Under the pieces are notes generated by a model. That model made no database searches and was not told where the DNA came from. It saw only the letters and a program-made list of their open reading frames with translations. From Marseilla massiliensis (lineage in GTDB: Bacteria; Bacteroidota; Bacteroidia; Bacteroidales; Bacteroidaceae): 55,086 nucleotides of DNA. The DNA lies in the NCBI RefSeq assembly GCF_016899855.1, contig NZ_JACJJG010000011.1, positions 1 through 55,086 of the forward strand. Reading direction: 5' to 3'. Shown here in pieces: positions 16,770-24,629 of this stretch (position 1 is the first letter of the stretch; every line of letters starts with the position of its first letter). The position numbers were made by a program, and so were the translations under genes.

Positions 16770-16845
16770 CAAAGATAGTGCAAGCCGAGCGAACCGCAAA
16801 ATAAAAGAGAGTGAAACGAGCTTTTATTTTCGTTTCCGAGGCGCC
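16770..16845 (-). promoter_or_regulatory. Promoter-bearing repeat unit 2 (distal)
   Basis: This 76-bp unit differs from unit 1 at only two positions, at a period of 88 bp. It has the same promoter elements, TTTTG (16801-16797), 19 bp and TATCTTTG (16777-16770). It begins with the same hairpin and GGCGCC end. Confidence 0.7.
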
Positions 16846-16887
16846 TGTGTGTTATGCGGTATTTATCTACTTTGAAATTGATGACTT

Positions 16888-16980
16888 TCCGAAAGGCCGT
16901 CAATCGCATTGCAAAAGACCACCTTTTAGTTTGCAAAAGACGGCCTTTTACAAGCCAAAAAGCCGTCTTTTGGAAACGCT
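16888..16980. repeat. AAAGACGGCCTTT repeat cluster
   Basis: Four units follow in series: GAAAGGCCGTCAATCGCATT, GCAAAAGACCACCTTTTAG, GCAAAAGACGGCCTTTTACA and GCCAAAAAGCCGTCTTTTGG. The last two can form a hairpin (AAAAGACGGC with GCCGTCTTTT). Confidence 0.75.
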
Positions 16981-17168
16981 TTGACTGTGTAACGCTTTTC
17001 GTGTGATAACCGTCGATTCTGTATTTTATTCGCTTCTTTACTTTCTAATCGTAACGGTTGTAGTGCGGGGCGAAATGTATGGTTGAACATCAGGTAAATA
17101 ACGATGTTTTCAACTGTAAGCTTTTTTCGGTAGGATGGAGTTTTGCCGTAAGAAAAAGGGATAAAAGA

Positions 17169-17231
17169 AAATGAAGAATGAACAACCGCTTTATGCGCAA
17201 CAGCGCAAGCCTGATTGTCCACTCTTCATTC
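17169..17231. repeat. Inverted repeat downstream of the GH53 gene
   Basis: AATGAAGAATGAACAA near 17169-17184 pairs with TTGTCCACTCTTCATT near 17216-17231, with two mismatches. It follows the GH53 stop codon on the minus strand and may terminate its transcript. Confidence 0.5.
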
Positions 17232-17252
17232 TTCTGTTGTATGTTATTTATC

Positions 17253-18374
17253 CTATTGATTTATGAATTTAGAAAATTCGTCCATTGCCGGAAGTGTCTT
17301 TCCTGTGTGGTTGTCGAACAGGCCGCGGTTAAGCCAGCTTTTTACGACGGTAGAGCCGGACTCGTTTTCTTCAGGGAACCACCAGAACAGACCGGTCACG
17401 TCATCGTGCTTGTTGAGCATTGTGACAAGTTCTTCTGTGAAACGGCGCTGACCCTCGGCGCTGATTGGGTATAGGTCGGAATAATGGTTGGGGTCTTTCT
17501 CCCAAATGTCGTTCTCGTGAGAGTAATAAAATGCTGTTTCGACAATCATCACGGGCTTGTTGAATGTCGTCTTGAGACTGTCAAGCACGACGTCAAGATG
17601 TTTTATCGTGCCGTGCCACATGGGGTAGTAGCTCAGTCCGATGATGTCGTAATCGAGTTTGCCGTCGCGCAGTTTTGCGTAGTATCCCTCAGTCGCGTTC
17701 CAGTCTTGGGCGTGCTCCGTATGTATTATTATCTGTGCCTTGGGACATGCCTGGCGGCAGGCTTTCACCCCGGCGTTGAGGAATGTCAACAGCGCTGGCC
17801 AGTTGTCGGCCTTGGTTGGCTCAACCCTACCCGTCGGCCAAAGCATGCCGAAGGTTATTTCGTTGCCCACCTGGATGAAGTCAGGCTCCGCTCCGGCCTG
17901 CTTCAGGGCGTTCAGCGCGTTGAGGGTATGTGCGTAAACCGAGTCGGCAAGTATCTTCACCTGTTCGTCCTTGCTCTTTCCTGCAATGGCTTCGTCCCAT
18001 GCTTTCGGAGTAAACTGCTTGCCGGGGTCAGCCCAAGTGTCAGAGTAGTGGAAGTCAAGCATTAGCTTAAAGCCGTGAGCCTTTATCTGTTTGCATAGCT
18101 TTATTACGTAAGGCAGGTCTTGGCATACGCCCTCGTCCTTGTTGCCCAGCGGCGCATTGTCGGGCTCAACGAACAGGCGCACGCGCATGGCGTTCCATCC
18201 CGCTTCGGTGAATAGCTTGTACGGACATGTTTCTTTGCCGTCAGCAGTCTTGTATGTGGTGCCTTTTTCCCTGTATGTCGGCAACAGTGAGATGTCGCCT
18301 CCGAGATACTTTTGGGCATTGGCGCCTGCGCATGTAATCAATGCAAGCATTACTAAGATGATGTGTTTTTTCAT
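17253..18374 (-). CDS. Arabinogalactan endo-beta-1,4-galactanase, GH53
   Basis: This 373-residue exported (beta/alpha)8 glycoside hydrolase cuts beta-1,4-galactan chains such as pectic rhamnogalacturonan-I side chains. The signal peptide is MKKHIILVMLALITCAGANA. Family landmarks are YLGGDISLLPTY, the LMLDFHYSDTWADPGKQ stretch, the acid/base Glu172 in IQVGNEITFG and the nucleophile Glu279 in MIVETAFYYS. No lipobox is visible, so it is probably periplasmic. The start at 18374 is chosen for the signal peptide. It stands alone between mrp and pgeF, outside a recognisable sus locus, although the locus at 38-55 kb carries a GH2 enzyme that could act downstream of it. Confidence 0.92.
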   Translation of the reverse strand: MKKHIILVMLALITCAGANAQKYLGGDISLLPTYREKGTTYKTADGKETCPYKLFTEAGWNAMRVRLFVEPDNAPLGNKDEGVCQDLPYVIKLCKQIKAHGFKLMLDFHYSDTWADPGKQFTPKAWDEAIAGKSKDEQVKILADSVYAHTLNALNALKQAGAEPDFIQVGNEITFGMLWPTGRVEPTKADNWPALLTFLNAGVKACRQACPKAQIIIHTEHAQDWNATEGYYAKLRDGKLDYDIIGLSYYPMWHGTIKHLDVVLDSLKTTFNKPVMIVETAFYYSHENDIWEKDPNHYSDLYPISAEGQRRFTEELVTMLNKHDDVTGLFWWFPEENESGSTVVKSWLNRGLFDNHTGKTLPAMDEFSKFINQ

Positions 18375-18415
18375 AATCAATTGTTTTAGTGTTATAGTCG
18401 TATTGTTGAATGTTG

Positions 18416-19195
18416 TCAAACGGTCATTATACCGGTGAATATCCTGCCAGACATTGTGCCCAGGCGGCGCGCCGAGAAGTAATCGCCTGTGTTGCCGAAC
18501 GTGCATACGGGCGATACGTCAATGCTGCTTTCGGGTATTCCGAGCGATACGAGTTGACTGCGGTTGCATTCCTTCAGGTCGATATGCCATTTGTCCTTGC
18601 GAATGCTTATGCCGCTCATGTTGAATCCTGCGGCGGCGAACTCTTCATACACTTCGTCGCCCACCTCGAACGCGTCGAGCGAAATGCCAGGCCCGATTAC
18701 GGCTTTCAGCGATTCGGGGTGTGAGCCATAACTCAGTCGCATGGCGTCAACGGCCTTCATGGCCACTCTTCCCACCGTGCCTCGCCATCCCGCATGAACG
18801 GCGGCAACGGCGTTATGGCATTCGTCATAGATAAGTATCGGAATGCAATCGGCCGTGGAAACTCCGATGCATACATTCTTGACGTCGGTTATCAAGGCGT
18901 CAACACCTTCAAGCAACAGGGTTTTCACTGTTGGCGGAAGCGTGAGAAAGTCGGTCGCAATCTGCCTTATCTCCGTGCCGTGGGTCTGGTGTGGCATGAT
19001 AAGATGGTCTGTCACAATACCCAGCTTACGGCATAACGCCTCGGTGTTTTTCTCTATGCACTCGTCGTTGTCGCCGCAATACCTGTTGATATTGAACTCT
19101 CCGTAAAGTCCTTGGCTTACTCCTCCGTGGCGTGTAGTGCTGAATGCCGTCACGCCGGGAGATATATTATAATATGTTAGGATAGGAGTTGTCAT
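18416..19195 (-). CDS. pgeF: PgeF/YfiH laccase-domain protein
   Basis: This 259-residue COG1496 protein belongs to the family first called polyphenol oxidase. Members are now known as zinc-dependent purine nucleoside phosphorylase/adenosine deaminase-like enzymes or peptidoglycan-editing factor. Metal-site motifs are MPHQTHGTEI (about residues 62-71), GVSTADCIPIL (about 111-121) and AAVHAGWRGTV (about 131-141). The N-terminus FSTTRHGGVSQGLY is typical. It sits after obgE, adk and hpt in the order found in many Bacteroidetes. Confidence 0.93.
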   Translation of the reverse strand: MTTPILTYYNISPGVTAFSTTRHGGVSQGLYGEFNINRYCGDNDECIEKNTEALCRKLGIVTDHLIMPHQTHGTEIRQIATDFLTLPPTVKTLLLEGVDALITDVKNVCIGVSTADCIPILIYDECHNAVAAVHAGWRGTVGRVAMKAVDAMRLSYGSHPESLKAVIGPGISLDAFEVGDEVYEEFAAAGFNMSGISIRKDKWHIDLKECNRSQLVSLGIPESSIDVSPVCTFGNTGDYFSARRLGTMSGRIFTGIMTV

Positions 19196-19231
19196 TTGTT
19201 TAAATGAACAATCAAGAATTAAAGATAAATG

Positions 19232-19293
19232 ATGAAAAATGAATAATCGGTCATGTTATGTTGTAACGATATGCCGGATTATTCATTTTTCAT
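19232..19293. terminator. Inverted repeat after obgE
   Basis: ATGAAAAATGAATAATCGG (19232-19250) pairs with CCGGATTATTCATTTTTCAT (19274-19293), with one bulged base, around a loop of 23 nt. It lies 14 bp after the obgE stop codon on the minus strand and before pgeF. It probably ends or shapes the obgE transcript. Confidence 0.6.
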
Positions 19294-19306
19294 GTGTTTT
19301 TAAGTC

Positions 19307-20473
19307 TTATTTTTCGTCGACGTCGTAATATTCAACATCGTCAAGGTCCTCGATGTCGTCTTCGTCTATAAACTCTATTTCGTCTTCTCCTTCCACCCTG
19401 AGTTCCTCGGGTAGTGTGCCGAGGTCTTTGTCACGGTGGACAAGAGTATCTTCCGACGTTATATCCTTCAGCTTGTTGCTTTCGCTGTTCAGTTCTTTCC
19501 ACAGCACATCCTTAAGTTCGTCAAGCCCGCGTCCGGTTACTGCCGAGATGAATACAACCGGAATACCCTCGGGTACGGTCTCCTTAATCATCTCGATAAG
19601 CTCGTCATCCAGCAAGTCACACTTCGTTACGGCCAGCACACGGTGCTTGTCAAGCATGTCAGGATTAAAGTTTGCCAGTTCGTTAAGCAGTACTTCGTAT
19701 TCTTTCTTTATGTCGTCGGTATCACCCGGAACCATGAACAACAGCAACGAGTTACGCTCGATATGGCGCAGGAAACGCAGCCCGAGCCCCTTGCCTTCGC
19801 TTGCTCCTTCGATAATACCCGGAATGTCGGCCATAACAAACGACTGGCGGTCGTGGTAACTGACGATTCCGAGCGACGGCTCAAGCGTCGTAAACGGGTA
19901 ATTCGCTATCTTCGGCCGTGCGCTCGACAGTGTTGACAACAACGTACTCTTGCCTGCGTTGGGGAAACCAACGAGTCCTACGTCGGCAAGCAGTTTCAGC
20001 TCAAGGATTATCGTCATCTCCTCCATTGGCTCACCGGGCTGTGCATAGCGTGGAGCCTGGTTCGTGGCGCTGCGGAACTGGAAATTACCAAGTCCGCCTC
20101 GTCCGCCTTTCAGAAGCAGTACGGTCTGCCCGTCGTGTGTTACGTCACAGACATACTTGCCCGTCTCCGCGTTATACACTACCGTGCCGCACGGTACGTC
20201 AATGTATACGTCCTTGCCGTCTGTACCGTGACATTTGTCCCTTCCCCCGTTTCCTCCATGCTCGGCGAATACGTGGCGCTGGTATTTCAGGTGTAGTAAT
20301 GTCCAGTAGTTGTGGTTGCCGCGCAGGTAAATGCTGCCGCCTTTACCTCCGTCGCCGCCGTCAGGACCGCCGTTAGGTTGATATTTGGCATGTCGCAGAT
20401 GCATTGAACCTCTGCCTCCCTTACCGGAGCGACAGTAAATCTTAACGTAGTCAACAAAATTCGATTCGGGCAT
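19307..20473 (-). CDS. obgE: Obg-family GTPase
   Basis: This 388-residue GTPase is needed for late 50S ribosome assembly and stress control. The Gly-rich Obg domain (residues 1-158) includes [23 protein letters not shown] and [21 protein letters not shown]. The G domain shows [11 protein letters not shown] (P-loop), DIPGI (G3) and TKCD (G4). After about residue 330 the protein has an acidic tail ([17 protein letters not shown]) instead of the OCT domain. The ATG lies 7 bp from an expanded AATTAAG repeat. Confidence 0.97.
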   Translation of the reverse strand: MPESNFVDYVKIYCRSGKGGRGSMHLRHAKYQPNGGPDGGDGGKGGSIYLRGNHNYWTLLHLKYQRHVFAEHGGNGGRDKCHGTDGKDVYIDVPCGTVVYNAETGKYVCDVTHDGQTVLLLKGGRGGLGNFQFRSATNQAPRYAQPGEPMEEMTIILELKLLADVGLVGFPNAGKSTLLSTLSSARPKIANYPFTTLEPSLGIVSYHDRQSFVMADIPGIIEGASEGKGLGLRFLRHIERNSLLLFMVPGDTDDIKKEYEVLLNELANFNPDMLDKHRVLAVTKCDLLDDELIEMIKETVPEGIPVVFISAVTGRGLDELKDVLWKELNSESNKLKDITSEDTLVHRDKDLGTLPEELRVEGEDEIEFIDEDDIEDLDDVEYYDVDEK

Positions 20474-20479
20474 AGGAAG

Positions 20480-20625
20480 TTTAAGAATTAAGAGTTAAGA
20501 ATTAAGAGTTAAGAATTAAGAGTTAAGAATTAAGAGTTAAGAATTAAGAGTTAAGAATTAAGAGTTATAACATTAATATGGCCATTGCATATTTCTTAAT
20601 TCTTAACTCTTAATTCTTAATTAAT
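20480..20625. repeat. AATTAAG palindromic element, copy 4, with six tandem 14-bp units
   Basis: Six perfect copies of TTAAGAATTAAGAG lie in tandem at 20481-20564. A core follows (GGCCATTGCATATTTC), then a short mirrored arm CTTAATTCTTAACTCTTAA at 20594-20612 that abuts the adk stop codon. The left arm is expanded compared with the other copies, which suggests replication slippage. Confidence 0.92.
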
Positions 20626-21198
20626 TTAGATGTTGTCTATAACATTGCAAATATCGGCGAAAATACGGTCAAGTTCGCCGAGACCATTGATGTGGTGGTG
20701 TATATTCTCTTTCTTGTACCATTCAATCAGTGGCGCAGTCTGGCTGTGGTAAACGTCAAGACGCTTTTTTATTGTCTCCTCGTTGTCGTCCGAGCGTCCG
20801 CTTTCTTGTCCTCGTTTGATGAGGCGGGTCATAAGTTCTTCTTCCGGAACGTCCAGCTCAATCATTGCTGCAATCTTATGGCCGCGTTTGTCAAGCATTT
20901 TCTTCAATGCCTCAGCCTGCGGAATAGTGCGGGGGAAGCCGTCGAAGATTACGCCTTCATGCTCTTTGCCGAAACCGTCGTATACGCTTGCCAGGATGTT
21001 GACCATCAAGTTGTCTGGTATGAGTTGGCCGTTGTCTATGTATTGCTTGGCCGTCTTGCCGAGCTCTGTCCCGTTCTTTATCTCATTACGCAGAACATCA
21101 CCCGTTGATATATGGCCAAAGCCGTACTTCTTAATCATCAAATCACTTTGCGTGCCTTTCCCTGAACCAGGCGCGCCGAAAATAACAATATTCTTCAT
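20626..21198 (-). CDS. adk: Adenylate kinase
   Basis: This 190-residue enzyme converts AMP and ATP to two ADP. P-loop GAPGSGKGTQ is at residues 7-16. GHISTGDVLRNEI (AMP site), FDGFPRT and the short lid region RLIKRGQESGRSDDNEETI are present. The lid has no zinc-binding Cys residues, so this is the short form. It lies between obgE and hpt on the same strand. The stop codon touches AATTAAG element copy 4. Confidence 0.96.
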   Translation of the reverse strand: MKNIVIFGAPGSGKGTQSDLMIKKYGFGHISTGDVLRNEIKNGTELGKTAKQYIDNGQLIPDNLMVNILASVYDGFGKEHEGVIFDGFPRTIPQAEALKKMLDKRGHKIAAMIELDVPEEELMTRLIKRGQESGRSDDNEETIKKRLDVYHSQTAPLIEWYKKENIHHHINGLGELDRIFADICNVIDNI

Positions 21199-21222
21199 TT
21201 TTAGAGTTAATATAAAATGTAG

Positions 21223-21762
21223 TTATTCTTCCACCAGTGTATAAATGTCTCTCAGATTGCGTCCTTCCTGGTCGTAATCCAGGCCATAGCCTACAATAAA
21301 GTCATTCGGAATTTCCATGGCTGCATACTCAATGTTGAGGTCAACCTTCAGCTTTTCCGGTTTGAGTAGAAGCGTGCAGATGTGGATAGAGGCTGGATTA
21401 CGTGTGCCGAGCGATTCGAGCATGCGTTTCATTGTAAGGCCAGACTCGACAATGTCTTCGACTATCACTATCGTACGTCCGGTCAGGTCTTCGTTAATAC
21501 CGATAACCTCTTTTATTTTTCCGGTAGACATCGTTCCTTGATATGACGCTAATTTAACAAACGATATTTCGCAAGGAATGTCTATCATCCGGAGTAGGTC
21601 GGCCGCGAATATGAAAGAACCGTTAAGTACGGCAAGAAATAGCGGTTTCTTGCCTGCCATATCCTTGTTAAGGCGGTCGGCAACAGCCTTGACATGCTCC
21701 AGTATCTCTTTCTCTGTGTATGAAATCCTGAATGTCTTGTCGTGGATTTTTATTGTAGACAT
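21223..21762 (-). CDS. hpt: Hypoxanthine phosphoribosyltransferase
   Basis: This purine salvage enzyme of 179 residues makes IMP or GMP from the base and PRPP. Motifs are LFLAVLNGSFIFAADLLR and the PRPP-binding TIVIVEDIVESGLTM. The start at 21762 (MSTIKIHDKTF) is preferred over the in-frame codon at 21906, because the promoter with TAATTTTG at 21793-21786 lies between them. It is 24 bp from adk and likely heads the hpt-adk transcript. Confidence 0.95.
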   Translation of the reverse strand: MSTIKIHDKTFRISYTEKEILEHVKAVADRLNKDMAGKKPLFLAVLNGSFIFAADLLRMIDIPCEISFVKLASYQGTMSTGKIKEVIGINEDLTGRTIVIVEDIVESGLTMKRMLESLGTRNPASIHICTLLLKPEKLKVDLNIEYAAMEIPNDFIVGYGLDYDQEGRNLRDIYTLVEE

Positions 21763-21785
21763 AATGCTTTTTTGATATTTTGGCA

Positions 21786-21818
21786 CAAAATTACTAAAAA
21801 TATGCCAAACTTGACAAG
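21786..21818 (-). promoter_or_regulatory. hpt promoter
   Basis: On the minus strand TTG (inside CTTGTCAAG, 21818-21810), 21 bp, then a perfect -7 box TAATTTTG (21793-21786). The predicted start is about 17 nt before the hpt ATG. Confidence 0.6.
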
Positions 21819-21844
21819 TGGTTTGTATTAATTTTGTATTTTTG
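21811..21844 (+). promoter_or_regulatory. nnr promoter, possibly leaderless
   Basis: TTG at 21811-21813 (inside CTTGACAAG, 21810-21818), 23 bp, then a perfect -7 box TATTTTTG at 21837-21844. The nnr ATG is at 21850, where transcription itself should begin, so a leaderless mRNA is predicted. The CTTGACAAG palindrome is shared with the divergent hpt promoter. Confidence 0.55.
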
Positions 21845-21849
21845 CACTG

Positions 21850-23376
21850 ATGAAGATTTTTACAGGCGCTCAAATTCGTGAGCTTGACAAATACACAATA
21901 GAGCATGAGCCGATAAAATCCATAGACCTGATGGAACGCGCGGCGCGTGCGTTGACTCGTGCCATTACCGATCGTTGGGGCAACTGCACGAAGGTCGTAG
22001 TTTTTGCCGGTCCAGGCAATAATGGTGGCGATGCATTGGCTGTTGCCCGCATGCTCGCAGAACGGAAGTATTCAGTTTCTGTTTACTTGTTTAACATTAG
22101 CGGTAAGCTTTCCGATGATTGCACTACAAATAGGCAAAGGCTTACGGAGTGCAAGGCTGTCAAGGAGTTTACGGAAGTCATTAACGAGTTTGATCCGCCG
22201 AAGCTTGAAAGTGGAATGCTTGTTGTTGACGGCTTGTTCGGTTCGGGATTGAATAAACCGCTTGCTGGAGGATTTGCGTCGCTCGTTAAATACATCAACC
22301 AATCTTCGGCTACCGTAGTAAGCATAGATGTACCTTCGGGGCTTATGACCGAAGACAATACATATAATGTCAGGGCTAATATCATTAAGGCAAACGTAAC
22401 TTTTACGTTGCAGAACAAAAAACTTTCATTCTTTTTCCCTGAAAACCAGAAATTTATAGGAGAACTGAATGTTCTTGACATTGGTTTGAGTAAGGATGGA
22501 ATGAAGAGTCTTAGCACGCATTATAGTGTATTGGAAGAGAGTGAGTTATATCCGCGTATCCTCCATCGTGGAGATTATTCACATAAGGGAGATATGGGAC
22601 ATGCGCTTATCATTGCCGGAAGTTATGGTATGGCAGGTGCCGCAATATTGGCTACAAAAGCCTGTCTTAGGAGTGGTGTGGGGAAAGTTACAGTCTGTAC
22701 TCCACGTCGTAATAATGATATAATGCAGGTTTCTGTACCTGAAGCCGTGATGTGCATTGATAAGGAGGAAACTTATTTTTCGGAAGCTGTTGATGCGACA
22801 GATTTCGATGCCATAGGCATTGGTCCCGGACTTGGTCAACAGGAAAGTTCAGCCATCGCCTTGATAACGCAAATCAGGAGAACTCAGGCTCCAATCGTTA
22901 TCGACGCAGACGGCCTTAACATGCTATCCTCACATCGTGCGTGGCTGCAACAGTTGCCGCATGGCATAATTATGACTCCTCATCCTAAGGAATATGAACG
23001 TCTGGCCGGCAATCATTTCAGTGACAGTTATGAGCGTCTTGCAAGTGCGATGGATATGGCCGAACGCCTGCATGCTTTTATTATTCTTAAGGGACATTAT
23101 TCTGCATTATGCATGCCTGACGGTAATATTGTTTTTAATCCAACAGGAAATGCTGGCATGGCCACGGCCGGTAGTGGAGACGTGCTTACCGGAATAATAA
23201 CCGGTTTGTTGGCACGGGGATACAAGCAGGCTGATGCATGCTTGCTTGGTATGTACCTGCATGGCTTGTCCGGTGACATTGCCGCGCAGTCTTTAGGTGT
23301 CGAGAGCGTCGTGGCAAGCGATTTGATAAATTATCTGCCACAGGCATTTAAGCATTTGTATGGAATAGTAAGTTGA
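21850..23376 (+). CDS. nnr: Bifunctional NAD(P)H-hydrate epimerase/dehydratase
   Basis: This 508-residue repair enzyme restores hydrated NADH and NADPH. The N-terminal YjeF_N epimerase domain (about 1-215) has FAGPGNNGGDALAVARMLAE and VVDGLFGSGLNKPL. The C-terminal dehydratase domain (about 225-505) has HKGDMGHALIIAGSYGMAG, GIGPGLGQ, IVIDADGLNML and GMATAGSGDVLTGIITGL. The N-terminus MKIFTGAQIRELDKYTIEHE is the usual family start, which fixes the ATG at 21850. Base composition is visibly more A+T-rich than in neighbouring genes. It is divergent from hpt. Confidence 0.96.
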   Translation: MKIFTGAQIRELDKYTIEHEPIKSIDLMERAARALTRAITDRWGNCTKVVVFAGPGNNGGDALAVARMLAERKYSVSVYLFNISGKLSDDCTTNRQRLTECKAVKEFTEVINEFDPPKLESGMLVVDGLFGSGLNKPLAGGFASLVKYINQSSATVVSIDVPSGLMTEDNTYNVRANIIKANVTFTLQNKKLSFFFPENQKFIGELNVLDIGLSKDGMKSLSTHYSVLEESELYPRILHRGDYSHKGDMGHALIIAGSYGMAGAAILATKACLRSGVGKVTVCTPRRNNDIMQVSVPEAVMCIDKEETYFSEAVDATDFDAIGIGPGLGQQESSAIALITQIRRTQAPIVIDADGLNMLSSHRAWLQQLPHGIIMTPHPKEYERLAGNHFSDSYERLASAMDMAERLHAFIILKGHYSALCMPDGNIVFNPTGNAGMATAGSGDVLTGIITGLLARGYKQADACLLGMYLHGLSGDIAAQSLGVESVVASDLINYLPQAFKHLYGIVS

Positions 23377-23420
23377 TTTTTTACCTTGATAATATTGAAT
23401 AACGAATAAACAATGACAAT

Positions 23421-24482
23421 ATGAAAAACCTTGTCTTAGCGTCTTTATTGCTCGCATCAAGTGTATGTTCGGTTTTTGCGCAACGTGGTAAAGAAGTCGC
23501 AGAGGGTACTGGATATTATTTGCCCCGTACTGAACTACAGTTTACTGTGAAGATAGAAAAGACGTCATATACGCCGGGCGACTTTGCCATTTACGCAGAG
23601 AAGTACATGAAAATGAGGGATGTGCCGATGAAGGGGTCGGTAACTTACCGGATATTGGGACTTGACATAAACTCCATTGGAGAACGTGACACGTCAAAGT
23701 TTTATGTACTTCCTACGGATAACAAGCACAATATACAGACCGTTGACATAGACGAGGATGGAGTGTTGCTGGCCATTAACGCAGAACCAAAGGAAGTCAC
23801 TTTGCCTGAACCGTTCAGGCCTGCGCCTAAGCCAGCAGCTTTAAATCCGCGTGATTATATGAATGAGGATGTCCTGTCGGCAGGAAGTTCGGCTAAGATG
23901 GCTGAGCTGTGTGCCTTGGAGATATATGATATCCGTGACAGCAGAAGCATGCTTAACAAGGGACAGGCAGACTTTATGCCTACCGATGGTGAACAGTTGA
24001 GGATAATGTTGAAGAATCTTGACATGCAGGAAAGTGCCTTAATGCAGTTGTTCGCAGGCGTTACGGTGAAGGATACGTTAGAGGCAGTGGTGAAGTTTGT
24101 GCCGACAAAGGTGGCGGATAAGCAGTTGCTGTTCCGCTTCTCAAAGTGGATGGGCATAACGGATGCCGATGATTTAGGTGGAAATCCTTATTATATAAGC
24201 GTGGAGGATAAGCATATAACGCCGTCAATACAAGAGGACTTGTTAAACAAGAAGAAAGTCAAGGACAATGGCGGTTTTTATGTCAACTTGCCTGGCAAAA
24301 TCAAGGTGACGCTATATAAAGGCAACGACCAGTGGGCTGCGTATGAGCTTTATGCAGCACAGTTCGGCACGACGGTTCCGCTTGATGAGGAACTGTTTGA
24401 TAAAAAACTGTTCACAAGCATAGTGCTCAATCCTGTTACAGGCAATCTTGAGAGCATAGAGATTGAGAACACGAAGAAATAA
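23421..24482 (+). CDS. DUF4831 family exported protein
   Basis: This 353-residue protein has a signal peptide MKNLVLASLLLASSVCSVFA and the DUF4831 pattern (GTGYYLPRTELQFTVKIEKTSYTPGDFAIYAEKYM). The function of the family is unknown to me. It follows nnr by 44 bp and is probably cotranscribed with it. A terminator follows. The protein has no membrane helix after the signal and no lipobox, so a periplasmic location is likely. Confidence 0.85.
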   Translation: MKNLVLASLLLASSVCSVFAQRGKEVAEGTGYYLPRTELQFTVKIEKTSYTPGDFAIYAEKYMKMRDVPMKGSVTYRILGLDINSIGERDTSKFYVLPTDNKHNIQTVDIDEDGVLLAINAEPKEVTLPEPFRPAPKPAALNPRDYMNEDVLSAGSSAKMAELCALEIYDIRDSRSMLNKGQADFMPTDGEQLRIMLKNLDMQESALMQLFAGVTVKDTLEAVVKFVPTKVADKQLLFRFSKWMGITDADDLGGNPYYISVEDKHITPSIQEDLLNKKKVKDNGGFYVNLPGKIKVTLYKGNDQWAAYELYAAQFGTTVPLDEELFDKKLFTSIVLNPVTGNLESIEIENTKK

Positions 24483-24500
24483 TGATAGTGGTCTTTTGTA

Positions 24501-24541
24501 GATGAATGTGGTGGAAATATCTCTGCCACATTCATCTTTTT
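24501..24541 (+). terminator. Intrinsic terminator after the nnr-DUF4831 unit
   Basis: GATGAATGTGG (24501-24511) pairs with CCACATTCATC (24526-24536), followed by TTTTT. It lies 18 bp after the DUF4831 stop codon. Confidence 0.8.
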
Positions 24542-24629
24542 GTGAATAATGATTAAAAAAAGTGTGTCTTGCGCAAGATTATGTGCCTATCATGAATTTC
24601 ATTGTTGTAAGATATAAGAGCTATAGATT

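Larger units (their letters stand above)
16662..17252. other. Gene-free region upstream of mrp
   Basis: This 591-bp gap separates mrp from the GH53 gene. It holds two tandem promoter-bearing repeat units (16682-16757 and 16770-16845), an AAAGACGGCCTTT cluster (16888-16980) and an inverted repeat just downstream of the GH53 stop codon (17169-17231). No credible coding sequence was seen. Confidence 0.75.

Noticed and set aside
16888..16980. Regularly spaced AAAGACGGCCTTT units that look like a short CRISPR array
   Set aside because: The units are palindromic, degenerate and separated by only 2-8 bp, so there are no spacers of normal length. No cas gene is near, and the same pattern appears in six other gaps.
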